Positions 8,490 through 17,661 of a stretch of DNA of 64,000 nucleotides are shown piece by piece. Source of the DNA: JAYOEY01 sp038116945. GTDB taxonomy: Bacteria > Pseudomonadota > Alphaproteobacteria > MPNO01 > UBA2964. Location of the stretch: contig JAYOEY010000012.1 in NCBI GenBank assembly GCA_038116945.1, positions 52,184 through 116,183 on the forward strand. Direction: 5' to 3'. The position numbers were made by a program, and so were the translations under genes. The first letter of the stretch is position 1. Every line of letters starts with the position of its first letter. The notes under the pieces are model-generated. The model did no database searches. It saw only the letters and a program-made list of their open reading frames with translations, and had not been told where the DNA came from.

Positions 8490-9160
8490 GCGCCGAACTG
8501 TTCCCGCAGGAACGTCAGCGACCGCTGCCAGGCGAGTGCCGATGCCTCCGCATGGTGGTCGCCGACCTGTTCCGGATTGAAGAACGCGTGACCGGCACCG
8601 GGATAGACGTAAATCGTCACGTCGGGATTCTCCGCCTGTATCTTTTCGATATCGGGCACCGGGACGACGCGGTCGGTGTCGCCGTAATGCATGATGGTAG
8701 GACAGTTCGGATGCTGGTCGAGCCGTTGCGCGACATGGCTGCCGTAAAAATTGACCTGCGCGTCGAAAGCGAGCCTGTCGCTCGCCGTCCAGGCCCAGCT
8801 CCCGCCGGTGCAGAAGCCCGAAATCGCGACCTTTCCATACTCTGCCAGTGCGAGGCGGCAGGCTTCGATGTCGGACAGGATCTGTTGGTCGGTGATGGCG
8901 GCATAGTTGAGCCGGCCGGCTTCGACGCCCTCATGGCCGTAAGGATGGACCAGACCCGGTCCGGCCCGGTCGAACAGGGACGGCGCGATGGCTGCGAATC
9001 CTTCCCCGGCCCAGCCGTCGCACACGTCGCCCATATGCGACGTCAGGCCGAACACGGCATGCAGCACGACGATCCCGCCGATCGCATCGCCGTCGGGCAC
9101 GGCCTGCCAGGCATCCAGCCGGTGGCCGTCAGAAGCCGTTATCGTCGTACGTACCGCCAT
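8486..9160 (-). CDS. dienelactone hydrolase family protein
   Basis: 224 aa. The cysteine nucleophile elbow is GFCTGGS with Cys117, followed by Asp163 (YGDTDR) and His191 (GHAFF): the Cys-Asp-His triad of dienelactone hydrolase. It would hydrolyse a lactone intermediate to maleylacetate, the substrate of the next gene. I chose ATG 9160 (MAVRTT) because GAGGA precedes it; the longer frame has no better site. It is the first gene of a minus-strand operon of at least three and probably four genes, ending with the LLM oxidoreductase. Confidence 0.87.
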   Translation of the reverse strand: MAVRTTITASDGHRLDAWQAVPDGDAIGGIVVLHAVFGLTSHMGDVCDGWAGEGFAAIAPSLFDRAGPGLVHPYGHEGVEAGRLNYAAITDQQILSDIEACRLALAEYGKVAISGFCTGGSWAWTASDRLAFDAQVNFYGSHVAQRLDQHPNCPTIMHYGDTDRVVPVPDIEKIQAENPDVTIYVYPGAGHAFFNPEQVGDHHAEASALAWQRSLTFLREQFGA

Positions 9161-9312
9161 TGGAATCCTCCCCGGAGCCAGTTCCCGAAACACATCGCAC
9201 GCCATTCGACGACAGGCAACATCGCCGCATCCCCCTTGACGTGGCATCGGCCGCCGCCTATCCCGCTGGACCTGTCGTGTATGGATGAATTTGGATTACA
9301 GGGAGAAATTTC
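9161..9312. promoter_or_regulatory. divergent promoter region, dienelactone hydrolase operon / MetE-core gene
   Basis: 152 bp between divergent genes. The plus-strand gene has an AGGGAGA ribosome site just before its ATG, and the minus-strand gene has GAGGA. No clear palindromic operator or riboswitch-like fold is visible. Confidence 0.4.
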
Positions 9313-10458
9313 ATGGCCGACCGCAAACCGCCCTTCAGGGCCGATATCGTAGGAAGCTATCTGCGTCCCGAACGCCTGAAAGAGGCGCGCCGCCGCGCCG
9401 GACTCGAACTCGATTCCACAGCGGACGATCAGGGCGGCGGTGCAATCACAATGGAAGAATTGCGGGCCATAGAGGACGAATGTATCCGTGAGGTGGTATC
9501 GTTTCAGGAGGATCTGGGGCTCAAGGTGGTAACGGACGGTGAGTTCCGGCGCGGTTCCTGGGCCTACGACGCGATCGGAAATTTCGAGGGGATCAACCTG
9601 CGCAAGCAGGACGGCAGCTACGGCGCGACCTTCGTGTCGGGCTTCCAGCCGCCGATCGCCCATGCCGACGGCAAGGTGGGCCGCAGGGAAGGCGGGATCG
9701 TTCTTCAGGACTACCTGTTCACCAGCGCGCTGACCGACCGGGTGGTCAAAGCCACCATGCCGTCGCCGACGCTGATGTTCGTGCGCGGCGGTCGCGAAGC
9801 GGTCAACAGGGAGGTCTATCCGGATCTCGAGGAATTTTTCCATGACCTGACGCAGGCCTATCGCGACGAGATCGCCGATCTTGCAAATGCCGGCGCGACC
9901 TACGTGCAGATCGACAACACCGACGCGGCGCTTTTGTGCGATCCCAAATTCCAGGAAGCGTCGCGCCGCAAGGGGCTGGAGCCAAAAGACCAGATCAAGC
10001 TGCAGGGGCGACTCGTCAGCGACGCGACGCGCGGCCGGCCCGACAACATGACCGTCAGCATGCATATGTGCCGAGGCAACAGCGCCGGCGCGTGGCTGGC
10101 CGAAGGCAGCTACGATTTTATCGCCGAAACCCTGTTCAACGAATTCGATGTCGACGCGTTTTTCATGGAGTACGACAGCGAGCGGGCGGGCGATTTTACG
10201 CCGCTGCGCTTTGTCCGCGACGACAGCGTCGTGGTGCTGGGGCTGGTGACAACCAAGACGCCGGAAAACGATCCGAAGGACGTGATTCTGCGGCGGATTG
10301 AGGAAGCGACGAAATACGTGAAACTCGACAATCTGTGCCTCAGCCCGCAATGCGGCTTTGCCAGCGCGGCGCGCGGCAACCCGATCAGTTTCGATGACCA
10401 GAAGCGGAAACTCGAGCTGATCATGGAGGTCGCCGATGAGGTGTGGGGAGAGGCCTGA
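9313..10458 (+). CDS. cobalamin-independent methionine synthase-like (MetE C-terminal core) protein
   Basis: 381 aa, corresponding only to the catalytic C-terminal half of MetE, whose full length is about 760. The zinc ligands are conserved in order: His251 and Cys253 in MHMC, Glu286 in FFMEYDSE and Cys347 in LSPQCGF. The ADIVGSYLRP N-terminus is typical of stand-alone core proteins. Such short homologues bind a thiol at zinc and move methyl or other alkyl groups. In this catabolic setting it may instead demethylate or thiolate an intermediate; true methionine synthesis is less likely without the N-terminal half. AGGGAGA ribosome site. Confidence 0.83.
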   Translation: MADRKPPFRADIVGSYLRPERLKEARRRAGLELDSTADDQGGGAITMEELRAIEDECIREVVSFQEDLGLKVVTDGEFRRGSWAYDAIGNFEGINLRKQDGSYGATFVSGFQPPIAHADGKVGRREGGIVLQDYLFTSALTDRVVKATMPSPTLMFVRGGREAVNREVYPDLEEFFHDLTQAYRDEIADLANAGATYVQIDNTDAALLCDPKFQEASRRKGLEPKDQIKLQGRLVSDATRGRPDNMTVSMHMCRGNSAGAWLAEGSYDFIAETLFNEFDVDAFFMEYDSERAGDFTPLRFVRDDSVVVLGLVTTKTPENDPKDVILRRIEEATKYVKLDNLCLSPQCGFASAARGNPISFDDQKRKLELIMEVADEVWGEA

Positions 10459-10541
10459 TACCTAACCTGTTGACAGGGAGCATGGCCTCTGCCTGAAATG
10501 TCGCAATCTGAAACGAAAGATTTCAACAAGGGAGATTTCAC

Positions 10542-11555
10542 ATGAAACGTACAATCAAGGCTCTGGCTCTCGGTGCCGCGGCCGTCGCGATGGCGGCGAC
10601 AACCGCCGCGGAAGCAAAGCTTAAACGCATTACCATCGGTTCGAACGCCCAGGGGTCGGTGTTCTTTCTTCTGGCGAGCGGCTTCGCCAAGGAATTCCAG
10701 CAGAAGCTCAAGATCCGTTCCACGGCGCAGCCGCATGCGGGCTCGACCGTCTATCTGCCGGTCGTCAACAAGGGCGAAATCACGCTGGGTCTCAACAATT
10801 CGATGGACTCCGGGGCCGCCGCCCGCGGCACCGCGCCGTTCAAGAGCAAGCTCAGGAACATCCGCGCCATTGCGCGCGTCTGGGTCATCCCCTACGGCAT
10901 GATGGTCAAGACCGACTCGGGCATCAAGAAAGTCAGCGATCTCAAGGGCAAGAAGGTCGTCACGACGACCGGGCCGATCGTCAACCTGACCAACCTGAAC
11001 ATTGCCTATCTGCATTCCGGCGGCCTTGGGCTTAACGACATCACGGCCATCAAGTCGGGCGGTATCGTGGATAACATCAACAAGGTGGTCGAAGGTCGCG
11101 CCGATGCAGCGGCCGTTGCGCTCGGCATGCCGGCTGTCCGCAAGGCCCATGCCAGCGTCCCGGGCGGCATCCGCATCCTTCCGCTTGGCGCCGGAGGCAG
11201 CGACTCGTTCCTCGACCGCGAAGTTCCCGGCTCGCGCGGGATCACCCAGGGACCAGGCAAGACCCGCCCGTTCCTCACCGAGCCGACGCGGATTGCTGCA
11301 TTCGACGCCTATCTGAATGCCGGCAAGGCGGTGAACGCGGATGACGCCTACATGATCATCAAGACGCTGCACTCCAACTGGAAAGCCCTGCAGAAAGCCT
11401 ATGGCCCGCTGCGCGGCGTTCCGCAGGACCAGGTTTGCCCGCCGACCAACCCGCACCCCTATCACGCGGGCGTGGTGAAGTACCTGAAGGAGGTAAAACT
11501 CTGGACGGCCGCCCATGAAAAGCAGCAGCAGGCGGCAATCGCGGCGGCAAAGTAG
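10542..11555 (+). CDS. TAXI family TRAP transporter solute-binding protein
   Basis: 337 aa with an N-terminal Sec signal peptide (basic MKR, hydrophobic stretch rich in Ala, cleavage near Ala-Glu-Ala at about residue 25). The mature start KLKRITIGSNAQGSVFF matches the TAXI (TRAP-associated extracytoplasmic immunogenic) receptors. It would bind substrate in the periplasm and hand it to the fused permease encoded 35 bp downstream. Strong AAGGGAG ribosome site. The ligand is unknown; TAXI receptors studied so far bind dicarboxylates or related acids. First gene of a tight five- or six-gene plus-strand operon. Confidence 0.9.
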   Translation: MKRTIKALALGAAAVAMAATTAAEAKLKRITIGSNAQGSVFFLLASGFAKEFQQKLKIRSTAQPHAGSTVYLPVVNKGEITLGLNNSMDSGAAARGTAPFKSKLRNIRAIARVWVIPYGMMVKTDSGIKKVSDLKGKKVVTTTGPIVNLTNLNIAYLHSGGLGLNDITAIKSGGIVDNINKVVEGRADAAAVALGMPAVRKAHASVPGGIRILPLGAGGSDSFLDREVPGSRGITQGPGKTRPFLTEPTRIAAFDAYLNAGKAVNADDAYMIIKTLHSNWKALQKAYGPLRGVPQDQVCPPTNPHPYHAGVVKYLKEVKLWTAAHEKQQQAAIAAAK

Positions 11556-11590
11556 TCGGCATTGAACACCCGTAACGCACAGGGCTGGAT

Positions 11591-13480
11591 ATGATCGACC
11601 GGATCAACAATCTGGTCCTGTGCACTTTTCTCGCGGCGATGCCGCTTGCGGGAATCCTGTGGATTTTCTCGGTCCCCGATTATTTCGAGGCCGGTCTGGT
11701 TTCCGAACAGGCCACGACCTTTATCCTTGGCCTCGGGCTCGGCGCCGCGTTTCTCAAATATCCCTACGGCCAGAAGGCCGGGATCGTCGAGCTGGTCCTG
11801 TCGCTGGTGGGCGCGGGCGTCTGGATCTGGGCCTCGATCAACCTGCAGGAATGGTATCTCCGCGCAGCGGATCGTCCCCCCGAAATGTGGGTGCCCGGAC
11901 TTTTCGCGATCGTTCTGATGATGGAGGGGGTTCGCAAGGCGGCCGGCGGCGTGATCGCCTGCATCGTCTGGGCGATCTTGATCTACGGTTTCCTCGGCAA
12001 TCATCTGCCTGGCGTGCTCGAGGCGGAGGTCTTTCCGCCGACCAAGACGCTGGTTTACCTCTATACCGATATCAATGGCGTTTCCGGGATCGTTCTCAGG
12101 ATCGTTGTCGAACTGGTTCTCGCCTTCATCATTTTCGGCAAGATGATGGAGGTTTCCGGTGCGATGACCTTCATGAACGACATGGCCCTGTCGGTCATGG
12201 GACACCGGCGCGGCGGACCGGCCAAGGTTGCCGTCATCGCGTCGTCGGCGTTCGGCTCTATTTCGGGTTCTGCCGTCGCGAACATCATGTCGACCGGCGT
12301 CGTTACCATCCCGATGATGAAACGCACCGGGTTCCATCCCAAATATGCCGCCGCGATCGAGGCCGTGGCATCCAACGGCGGGCAGATCGCGCCGCCCGTG
12401 ATGGGAGCGACTGCCTTCATCATCGCCGAGTTCCTGGAAATCCCCTATGGAGAGGTAGCGCTCGCCGCGCTGCTCCCCGCCATTCTCTATTTCCTTGTCC
12501 TGTTCATGCAGGTCGACGGGATCGCCGTGCGTTTCGGCATCAAGGGACTGCCGCGGGACGAGTTGCCAAAGGCGATGGAGGTTTTGAAGGGCGGCTGGGT
12601 CTATCTCGTCCCTCTGGTCGTGTTGATTTATATCCTGATCGGGCTTGGGTACCGGGCCGGACTGGCCGGGATGTATTCATGCGGCATCCTGCTGGTCCTG
12701 ATGATTTTCCGGAACCGACGTCTGCCCAACAGGGAGGAATGGCGCGGCTTTTTTGTCGGTGGCGGAGAGAATCTGGTTCCGCTGGTGATGATCGGCGCGG
12801 GCGCCGGCGTGATCATCGGGCTGATGAACTCGACCGGGCTGGGGTTCCAGCTTTCGCTGGTCCTGACCGAAGTCGGCCAGAACGCGGGCATCCTGGTCAT
12901 GCTGCTGCTGACCGCCTTCATCTGCATCGTGCTGGGCATGGGAATGCCCACCGCAGCGGTCTATGTCGTTCTGGTTTCGATCATCGCGCCGGCCCTGATC
13001 GAGATGAAGGTCGCGGATCTGTCGGCGCATATGTTCATTTTCTATTACGGGCTGCTGTCGATGCTGACGCCGCCCGTTGCCATCGCTTCGATGGTGGCCG
13101 CGCAGATGGCCAACAGTGACATGTGGGAAACCGGACTGGTCGGGCTTCAGCTTGCCGTGGCCGCATTCCTGCTGCCGTTCCTGTGGGCGTTCAACCCGGC
13201 GCTGCTGGGACAGGGGACAGCACTGGAAATTACGCTGGTTGCCATTTCCTGCATCGTGGCCGGATTGCTGGTCGGACGCATGTCGATGGTGATGGGCAAG
13301 AGCGCTTCCGGCACGCTGTTCGGCTGGGGGTTGCTGATCTTTGCGATGGTGGTCGGCAGTTCGACCGTATGGATCGGCAGGGACGATCTCCTGACACTCA
13401 TCCCGTCCGCCATAGGGCTTATCGCCGTCTATCTGCTCAGGATCAAGCTGCAGCCCGACGCAGTCGCCGAAAAAGGATAA
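11591..13480 (+). CDS. TRAP transporter fused permease (4TM + 12TM) subunit
   Basis: 629 aa polytopic membrane protein. The first about 120 residues give the small DctQ-like helices, followed by the large DctM-like domain, the usual fusion in TAXI systems. Hallmark segments include the glycine/serine-rich GSISGSAVANIMSTGVVTIPMM near 222, ASNGGQIAPPVMGATAFI near 262 and GMGMPTAAVYV near 452. It works in the inner membrane as a sodium- or proton-coupled symporter with the upstream receptor. HyuA begins 3 bp after its stop, so uptake and metabolism are translationally close. Confidence 0.92.
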   Translation: MIDRINNLVLCTFLAAMPLAGILWIFSVPDYFEAGLVSEQATTFILGLGLGAAFLKYPYGQKAGIVELVLSLVGAGVWIWASINLQEWYLRAADRPPEMWVPGLFAIVLMMEGVRKAAGGVIACIVWAILIYGFLGNHLPGVLEAEVFPPTKTLVYLYTDINGVSGIVLRIVVELVLAFIIFGKMMEVSGAMTFMNDMALSVMGHRRGGPAKVAVIASSAFGSISGSAVANIMSTGVVTIPMMKRTGFHPKYAAAIEAVASNGGQIAPPVMGATAFIIAEFLEIPYGEVALAALLPAILYFLVLFMQVDGIAVRFGIKGLPRDELPKAMEVLKGGWVYLVPLVVLIYILIGLGYRAGLAGMYSCGILLVLMIFRNRRLPNREEWRGFFVGGGENLVPLVMIGAGAGVIIGLMNSTGLGFQLSLVLTEVGQNAGILVMLLLTAFICIVLGMGMPTAAVYVVLVSIIAPALIEMKVADLSAHMFIFYYGLLSMLTPPVAIASMVAAQMANSDMWETGLVGLQLAVAAFLLPFLWAFNPALLGQGTALEITLVAISCIVAGLLVGRMSMVMGKSASGTLFGWGLLIFAMVVGSSTVWIGRDDLLTLIPSAIGLIAVYLLRIKLQPDAVAEKG

Positions 13481-13483
13481 AAC

Positions 13484-15571
13484 ATGAGCGATGACGTTGC
13501 GGCGCCCAGATACCGTGTGGGCGTCGATGTCGGGGGCACGCACACCGACCTTGTTCTGAACGATCTCGAAACCGGCGACATCCGTATTGAAAAGCTGCCA
13601 TCGACGCCGTCGAATCCCGCGCTGGGAGTTCTCGAAGGGCTGGATCGCCTGATCGCGGATGGCGTGCCGCCCGACCGCATCGGTTTCTTTGCACACGGCA
13701 CCACGGTGACGACCAACGCGCTCCTCGAAAGCAAGGGCACGGCCGTCGGTTTGCTGATCAATGACGGGTACGGCGCGATCACCGAGGTGCAGACGCAGGC
13801 GCGCGACGGCGGCAACCCGTTCGATCACCTTTTCGCCAAGCCGGCCCATATTGCGCCCCCTGAGACGACCCGGGGGATCGGCGGCCGGATCGACTATCTG
13901 GGGAATGAACTCGTGCCGCTGGACGAGGACGCGGTCGCCGCCGCCGCGTCGGACCTGGCGGGTCGGGGTATTTCATCGTTCGCTGTCTGCTACCTGTTTT
14001 CCTTCATGAACGACGCGCACGAACGCCGGACGGCGGAAATCGTCAGGAAAACCGTGCCAGGCAGTTTCGTCTCGCTGTCCTCCCAGGTGCTGCCCCGCAT
14101 CCGCGAATGGCCGCGCTACTCGACGACACTGGTGAACGCCTATCTGGTCGGGGTTCTGGCGCGCTATATCGCCGATCTGGCCGCAGGTCTGGACCGGCGC
14201 GGCGCGACGACGCGAAGACGCTTCCTGATGCAGTCGAACGGCGGCGTCATGCCGCTTTCCGCCAATGCGGAAAGCCAGACCGTTCATACGCTGCTGTCGG
14301 GACCCGCAGCCGGCGTTCAGGGGACCGCCTATCTGCTCGGCATTCAGCAGGATATCCGCAATATCGTGACCATGGACATGGGGGGGACGAGTTGCGACAT
14401 CGCCTTCATTCAGGACGGCGCGCCACTCGAACATGCGGAGGCGGTTGTCGCCGGGCGCATCGTCGCCGTGCCGGCTCTCGATGTTGCGACGATTTCCGCC
14501 GGCGGCGGCAGCATTGCCCGGGTTAACGCCGCCGGCATGCTGGAAGTCGGTCCCGACAGCGCCGGCGCCGATCCCGGACCCGCCTGCTACGGCAAGGGCG
14601 GTGAGTTGCCGACGGTTACCGACGCCGACCTTGTTGCCGGGGCGCTTAACCCGGATTTCTTTCTCGGCGGCCGTATGAGCCTCGATGCGGCGGCATCGGA
14701 AGCCGCGATCCTCTCCCATGTCGCGGCGCCGATGTCGGTCGATCTCCCTACTGCGGCGTCGGGCATCCAGCGAGTCGTCAACGCAAGGATGGCGGACGAG
14801 ATTCGCGTACAGGCGGCCAAGAAAGGCGTCGACCTCGCCGGTTTTACGCTGGTGCCGTTCGGCGGCGCCGGTCCGGTCCATGCGGCCGCGGTGGCCCAGG
14901 ATCTTGGCATTCCGCGCGTACTCGTTCCCGGCAACCCGGGTGCGTTCTCGGCGTTCGGCCTGCTCTGTGCCGATGTGGTGCACGATTACGTCCGGTCCGA
15001 CCTTCGGGATCTCGCGGGGATTGACCCGGTTCACGTCGAGGATGCCTACGCGACGCTTGAAAGGCGTGCGTCCGAGGAGTTCGCGAACGAAGGGCTTGCG
15101 GATGAGGAACATGTGTTCCTGCGCGAAGTCGATCTGCGCTATGCCGGCCAGGGTTACGAGCTTCGCGTGCCGCTGGAAGGGCTCGATCTGCCGCTCGATG
15201 CGGACGGGTTTGCGGCGCTGGAGGAACGGTTCCATACCCGTCATGAGGACGTTCATGGCCATGCTGCCCGGGGGGCGGACGTCGAAGTCGTCAGCTACCG
15301 CCTGCGCGCCGTCGTTCCCATGCCGAAGCTGGAGATCGGCCAGGACGAAAACGGCGAGGGCAGGGCGTCCTGCGGAACGCGCGTGCTGATCACCGCGCAG
15401 GGCGAAGAGGCCGAAGCGGCGATATGGCGGCGCGAGGATTTGCCTATGGGGACGCCGCTTGACGGTCCCGTCATTGTCGAACAGCTCGACTCGACAACGG
15501 TGGTGCCTCGCGGCTGGACGGTTTCGCGCGACAGGCGCGGCAATCTGCTGCTGGAAAGGGAGGGCGCCTGA
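13484..15571 (+). CDS. hydantoinase/oxoprolinase family protein, HyuA subunit
   Basis: 695 aa. The N-terminus has the actin-like phosphate loop VGVDVGGTHTD at residues 10-20, followed by DMGGTSCD near 299 and the AGGGSIA segment, as in the ATP-using A subunits of N-methylhydantoinase, 5-oxoprolinase and acetone/acetophenone carboxylase. It is expected to phosphorylate a carbonyl or amide with ATP as a partner of HyuB. AAGGAT ribosome site. Its stop overlaps the HyuB start (TGATG), which implies equal synthesis of both subunits. Coupling to a TAXI transporter suggests that the imported acid is the substrate. Confidence 0.92.
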   Translation: MSDDVAAPRYRVGVDVGGTHTDLVLNDLETGDIRIEKLPSTPSNPALGVLEGLDRLIADGVPPDRIGFFAHGTTVTTNALLESKGTAVGLLINDGYGAITEVQTQARDGGNPFDHLFAKPAHIAPPETTRGIGGRIDYLGNELVPLDEDAVAAAASDLAGRGISSFAVCYLFSFMNDAHERRTAEIVRKTVPGSFVSLSSQVLPRIREWPRYSTTLVNAYLVGVLARYIADLAAGLDRRGATTRRRFLMQSNGGVMPLSANAESQTVHTLLSGPAAGVQGTAYLLGIQQDIRNIVTMDMGGTSCDIAFIQDGAPLEHAEAVVAGRIVAVPALDVATISAGGGSIARVNAAGMLEVGPDSAGADPGPACYGKGGELPTVTDADLVAGALNPDFFLGGRMSLDAAASEAAILSHVAAPMSVDLPTAASGIQRVVNARMADEIRVQAAKKGVDLAGFTLVPFGGAGPVHAAAVAQDLGIPRVLVPGNPGAFSAFGLLCADVVHDYVRSDLRDLAGIDPVHVEDAYATLERRASEEFANEGLADEEHVFLREVDLRYAGQGYELRVPLEGLDLPLDADGFAALEERFHTRHEDVHGHAARGADVEVVSYRLRAVVPMPKLEIGQDENGEGRASCGTRVLITAQGEEAEAAIWRREDLPMGTPLDGPVIVEQLDSTTVVPRGWTVSRDRRGNLLLEREGA

Positions 15572-17226
15572 TGGACGGGGTTCGCGAACGCACGGTCGAT
15601 CCGATTACCGTGCAGATCCTGCGCAACCGGATCGGCAGCCTGATGGACGAGATGCACCATCATTTCTTCCGGTCGGGCTATTCCACCATCGTCCGGGAGT
15701 CGCGGGATTTCTCATGCGTCATTCTCGACCCCGAGGGGCGGCTTCTGGTCGCGCCGCCGATGTTCTTTCATGCGACCGCCTACAGATATTTCGTCGCGCG
15801 TATCTTCGAATTGCACGGCCGCGACGGCATCCGGGACGGCGACGTGTTCTTTTCCAACCATCCCTATGACGGGTCGATGCCGCATGTGCCGGACATGGGT
15901 GTCATCGTTCCGATTTTTGCCGAGGGAACGCTGATCGGCTTTTCGGGTTCGATCGCACACAAGGCCGATATCGGCGGCACCATGCCGGGTTCCACCTGGG
16001 GGCAGGCGCGCGAGATTTTTCAGGAAGGAATCCTGTTTCCGCCGACCCATCTGTGGCGCGCGGGAGTCTACAACCGGGATGCCGAAAGGCTGATCGCCGC
16101 CAACAGCCGCCAGCCGGAGCTGACGCTCGGCGATCTGCGCGGTCAGGTGGCGGGCTGTTTCATCGGTCGGGACCGGATGCGGCAGGTCTGCGACGAGTAC
16201 GGCACCGCGACCGTGCTGGATGCGCTCGATGCCATGATCGATGCGGCGGGCGTGGAGTTCCGGGCGGCGCTTGCCAACCTGCCGGACGGGGAGGGCGAGG
16301 CCGAATCCTGGCTCGACAGCGATGGAATCGACTACAACAAATCCATCCGTATGCACGTGAAGGCGGCCGTAAAGGACGGCGCCGTTACGTTCGATTTCAC
16401 CGAGAGCGATCCGCAGGGGAAGGGGCCCGTCAACATCCGCCGTGCGCTGGTAGAGGCCTGCTGTTTTCAGGTGCTGATCGGCATGATCGATCCGAATTTG
16501 CGTTACAGCGACGCGGTGCGGGACGCGGTCGATATCCGTCTCAGGACCGGTACCGTACTGGATCCGGTGCCCCCCGCGCCCTGCAGTTCCTATATGAAAA
16601 CCTGCATGACGGTAATCGACATGCTGCTGGAGGCATTCGGCCCGTTCGTTCCGGACCGCGCGGCAGCCTATAGCGGGGGTTCCGGCGGAGGTCTCACTGT
16701 CGACTGGCGCGGCGACACGCGCAAACCCCGCGGCAACCAGTATGAAATTTTCGGTTCCGCCTATGGCGGGTCGGCGAGTTCCGACGGCGCATCCGGTACG
16801 ACGGTTCATCTGTCCAATATCTATGTCACGCCGATCGAGATCGTTGAAACCGAGTTTCCCTGCCGTGTGACGAAGTTCGAGATGGTGCCGGGCTCGGGCG
16901 GAGACGGCGAGCATCGCGGCGGGCTCGCCATGCGGCGGGTTTACGAACTGCTGGAACCGGGGCTTGTGATCTTTCGCGGCGACCGGGCGGCGCGCCCGCC
17001 GAGGGGCGTCTCTGGCGGCAAACCGGGACAGCCCAGCCGGTTCGTCACCAATCCCGGCACCAACCGCGAGAAGGAAATGCCGATCACCACCAGCGTCGTG
17101 ATGGAGGCCGGCGAAACCATGCTGATGGAAGCGGCCGGCGGCGGCGGGTACGGCGATCCGGCAAAACGCGATCCGGCGGCGCGCGAATATGACCGGCGGC
17201 AGGGCTACGTCGAGGGAGACGACTGA
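15571..17226 (+). CDS. hydantoinase B/oxoprolinase family protein, HyuB subunit
   Basis: 551 aa, the normal size for HyuB. Visible family features are DPITVQILRNRIGSLMDEM at the start, SRDFSCVILDPEGRL near 42, the HPYDGSMPHVPDM metal-binding region near 95 and SIAHKADIGGTMPGS near 129. The B subunit carries the hydrolysis or carboxylation site and pairs with HyuA. The start overlaps HyuA by 1 bp and the stop overlaps the thioesterase start by 1 bp. Whether this pair is an amidohydrolase or an ATP-dependent carboxylase cannot be decided here. Confidence 0.92.
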   Translation: MDGVRERTVDPITVQILRNRIGSLMDEMHHHFFRSGYSTIVRESRDFSCVILDPEGRLLVAPPMFFHATAYRYFVARIFELHGRDGIRDGDVFFSNHPYDGSMPHVPDMGVIVPIFAEGTLIGFSGSIAHKADIGGTMPGSTWGQAREIFQEGILFPPTHLWRAGVYNRDAERLIAANSRQPELTLGDLRGQVAGCFIGRDRMRQVCDEYGTATVLDALDAMIDAAGVEFRAALANLPDGEGEAESWLDSDGIDYNKSIRMHVKAAVKDGAVTFDFTESDPQGKGPVNIRRALVEACCFQVLIGMIDPNLRYSDAVRDAVDIRLRTGTVLDPVPPAPCSSYMKTCMTVIDMLLEAFGPFVPDRAAAYSGGSGGGLTVDWRGDTRKPRGNQYEIFGSAYGGSASSDGASGTTVHLSNIYVTPIEIVETEFPCRVTKFEMVPGSGGDGEHRGGLAMRRVYELLEPGLVIFRGDRAARPPRGVSGGKPGQPSRFVTNPGTNREKEMPITTSVVMEAGETMLMEAAGGGGYGDPAKRDPAAREYDRRQGYVEGDD

Positions 17227-17657
17227 TGGCCGATGCGCCGGGGTTCCGGAACGTTCACGAAATCCGCGTGCTGTGGACCGATACCGATCCCGCAGGGATT
17301 ACCTTCTACGGCAACTATTTCCGCTGGATGGACGAGTGTGCGTACTACCTGTTCAAGGCGGCCGGAATCGAATGGGAAAAATGGCAGGAAGACTGGGATG
17401 CTCTCGGAATCCCGATCATCTCCGCTCACGCCGACTACAAATCCCCCAGCAAGTTCGGCGATCTTCTGTCGGTCGAGAGCTTCGTTTCGGAATGGGGCCG
17501 GAGTTCATTCACTCTGAGTCACGTGTTTACGAATGGCGACAGGGTTGCCGCCGAGGGCTGGGAGAAACGCGTCTGGTGCAAGGGCGACCCCCGGGATCCC
17601 GCGACATTCGCTTCGACGCCGATACCCGATGCCGCGCGGAAGGCGCTGGGGGGGTAG
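17226..17657 (+). CDS. 4-hydroxybenzoyl-CoA thioesterase-like hotdog protein
   Basis: 143 aa hotdog-fold acyl-CoA thioesterase. The catalytic segment is VLWTDTDPAGITFYGNYFRWMDE at about 14-36, where the aspartate before P-A-G is the family nucleophile or base; D-P-A-G-I matches the 4-hydroxybenzoyl-CoA thioesterase group. It overlaps HyuB by 1 bp (TGATG). Its presence implies a CoA-thioester intermediate in this operon, perhaps an aroyl-CoA. Cytoplasmic. Confidence 0.88.
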   Translation: MADAPGFRNVHEIRVLWTDTDPAGITFYGNYFRWMDECAYYLFKAAGIEWEKWQEDWDALGIPIISAHADYKSPSKFGDLLSVESFVSEWGRSSFTLSHVFTNGDRVAAEGWEKRVWCKGDPRDPATFASTPIPDAARKALGG

Positions 17658-17661
17658 GCCT

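Noticed and set aside
9543..9557. GTTC-N7-GTTC match to the LexA box
   Set aside because: It lies inside the MetE-core coding sequence, far from a promoter, and about two chance matches are expected in 64 kb.
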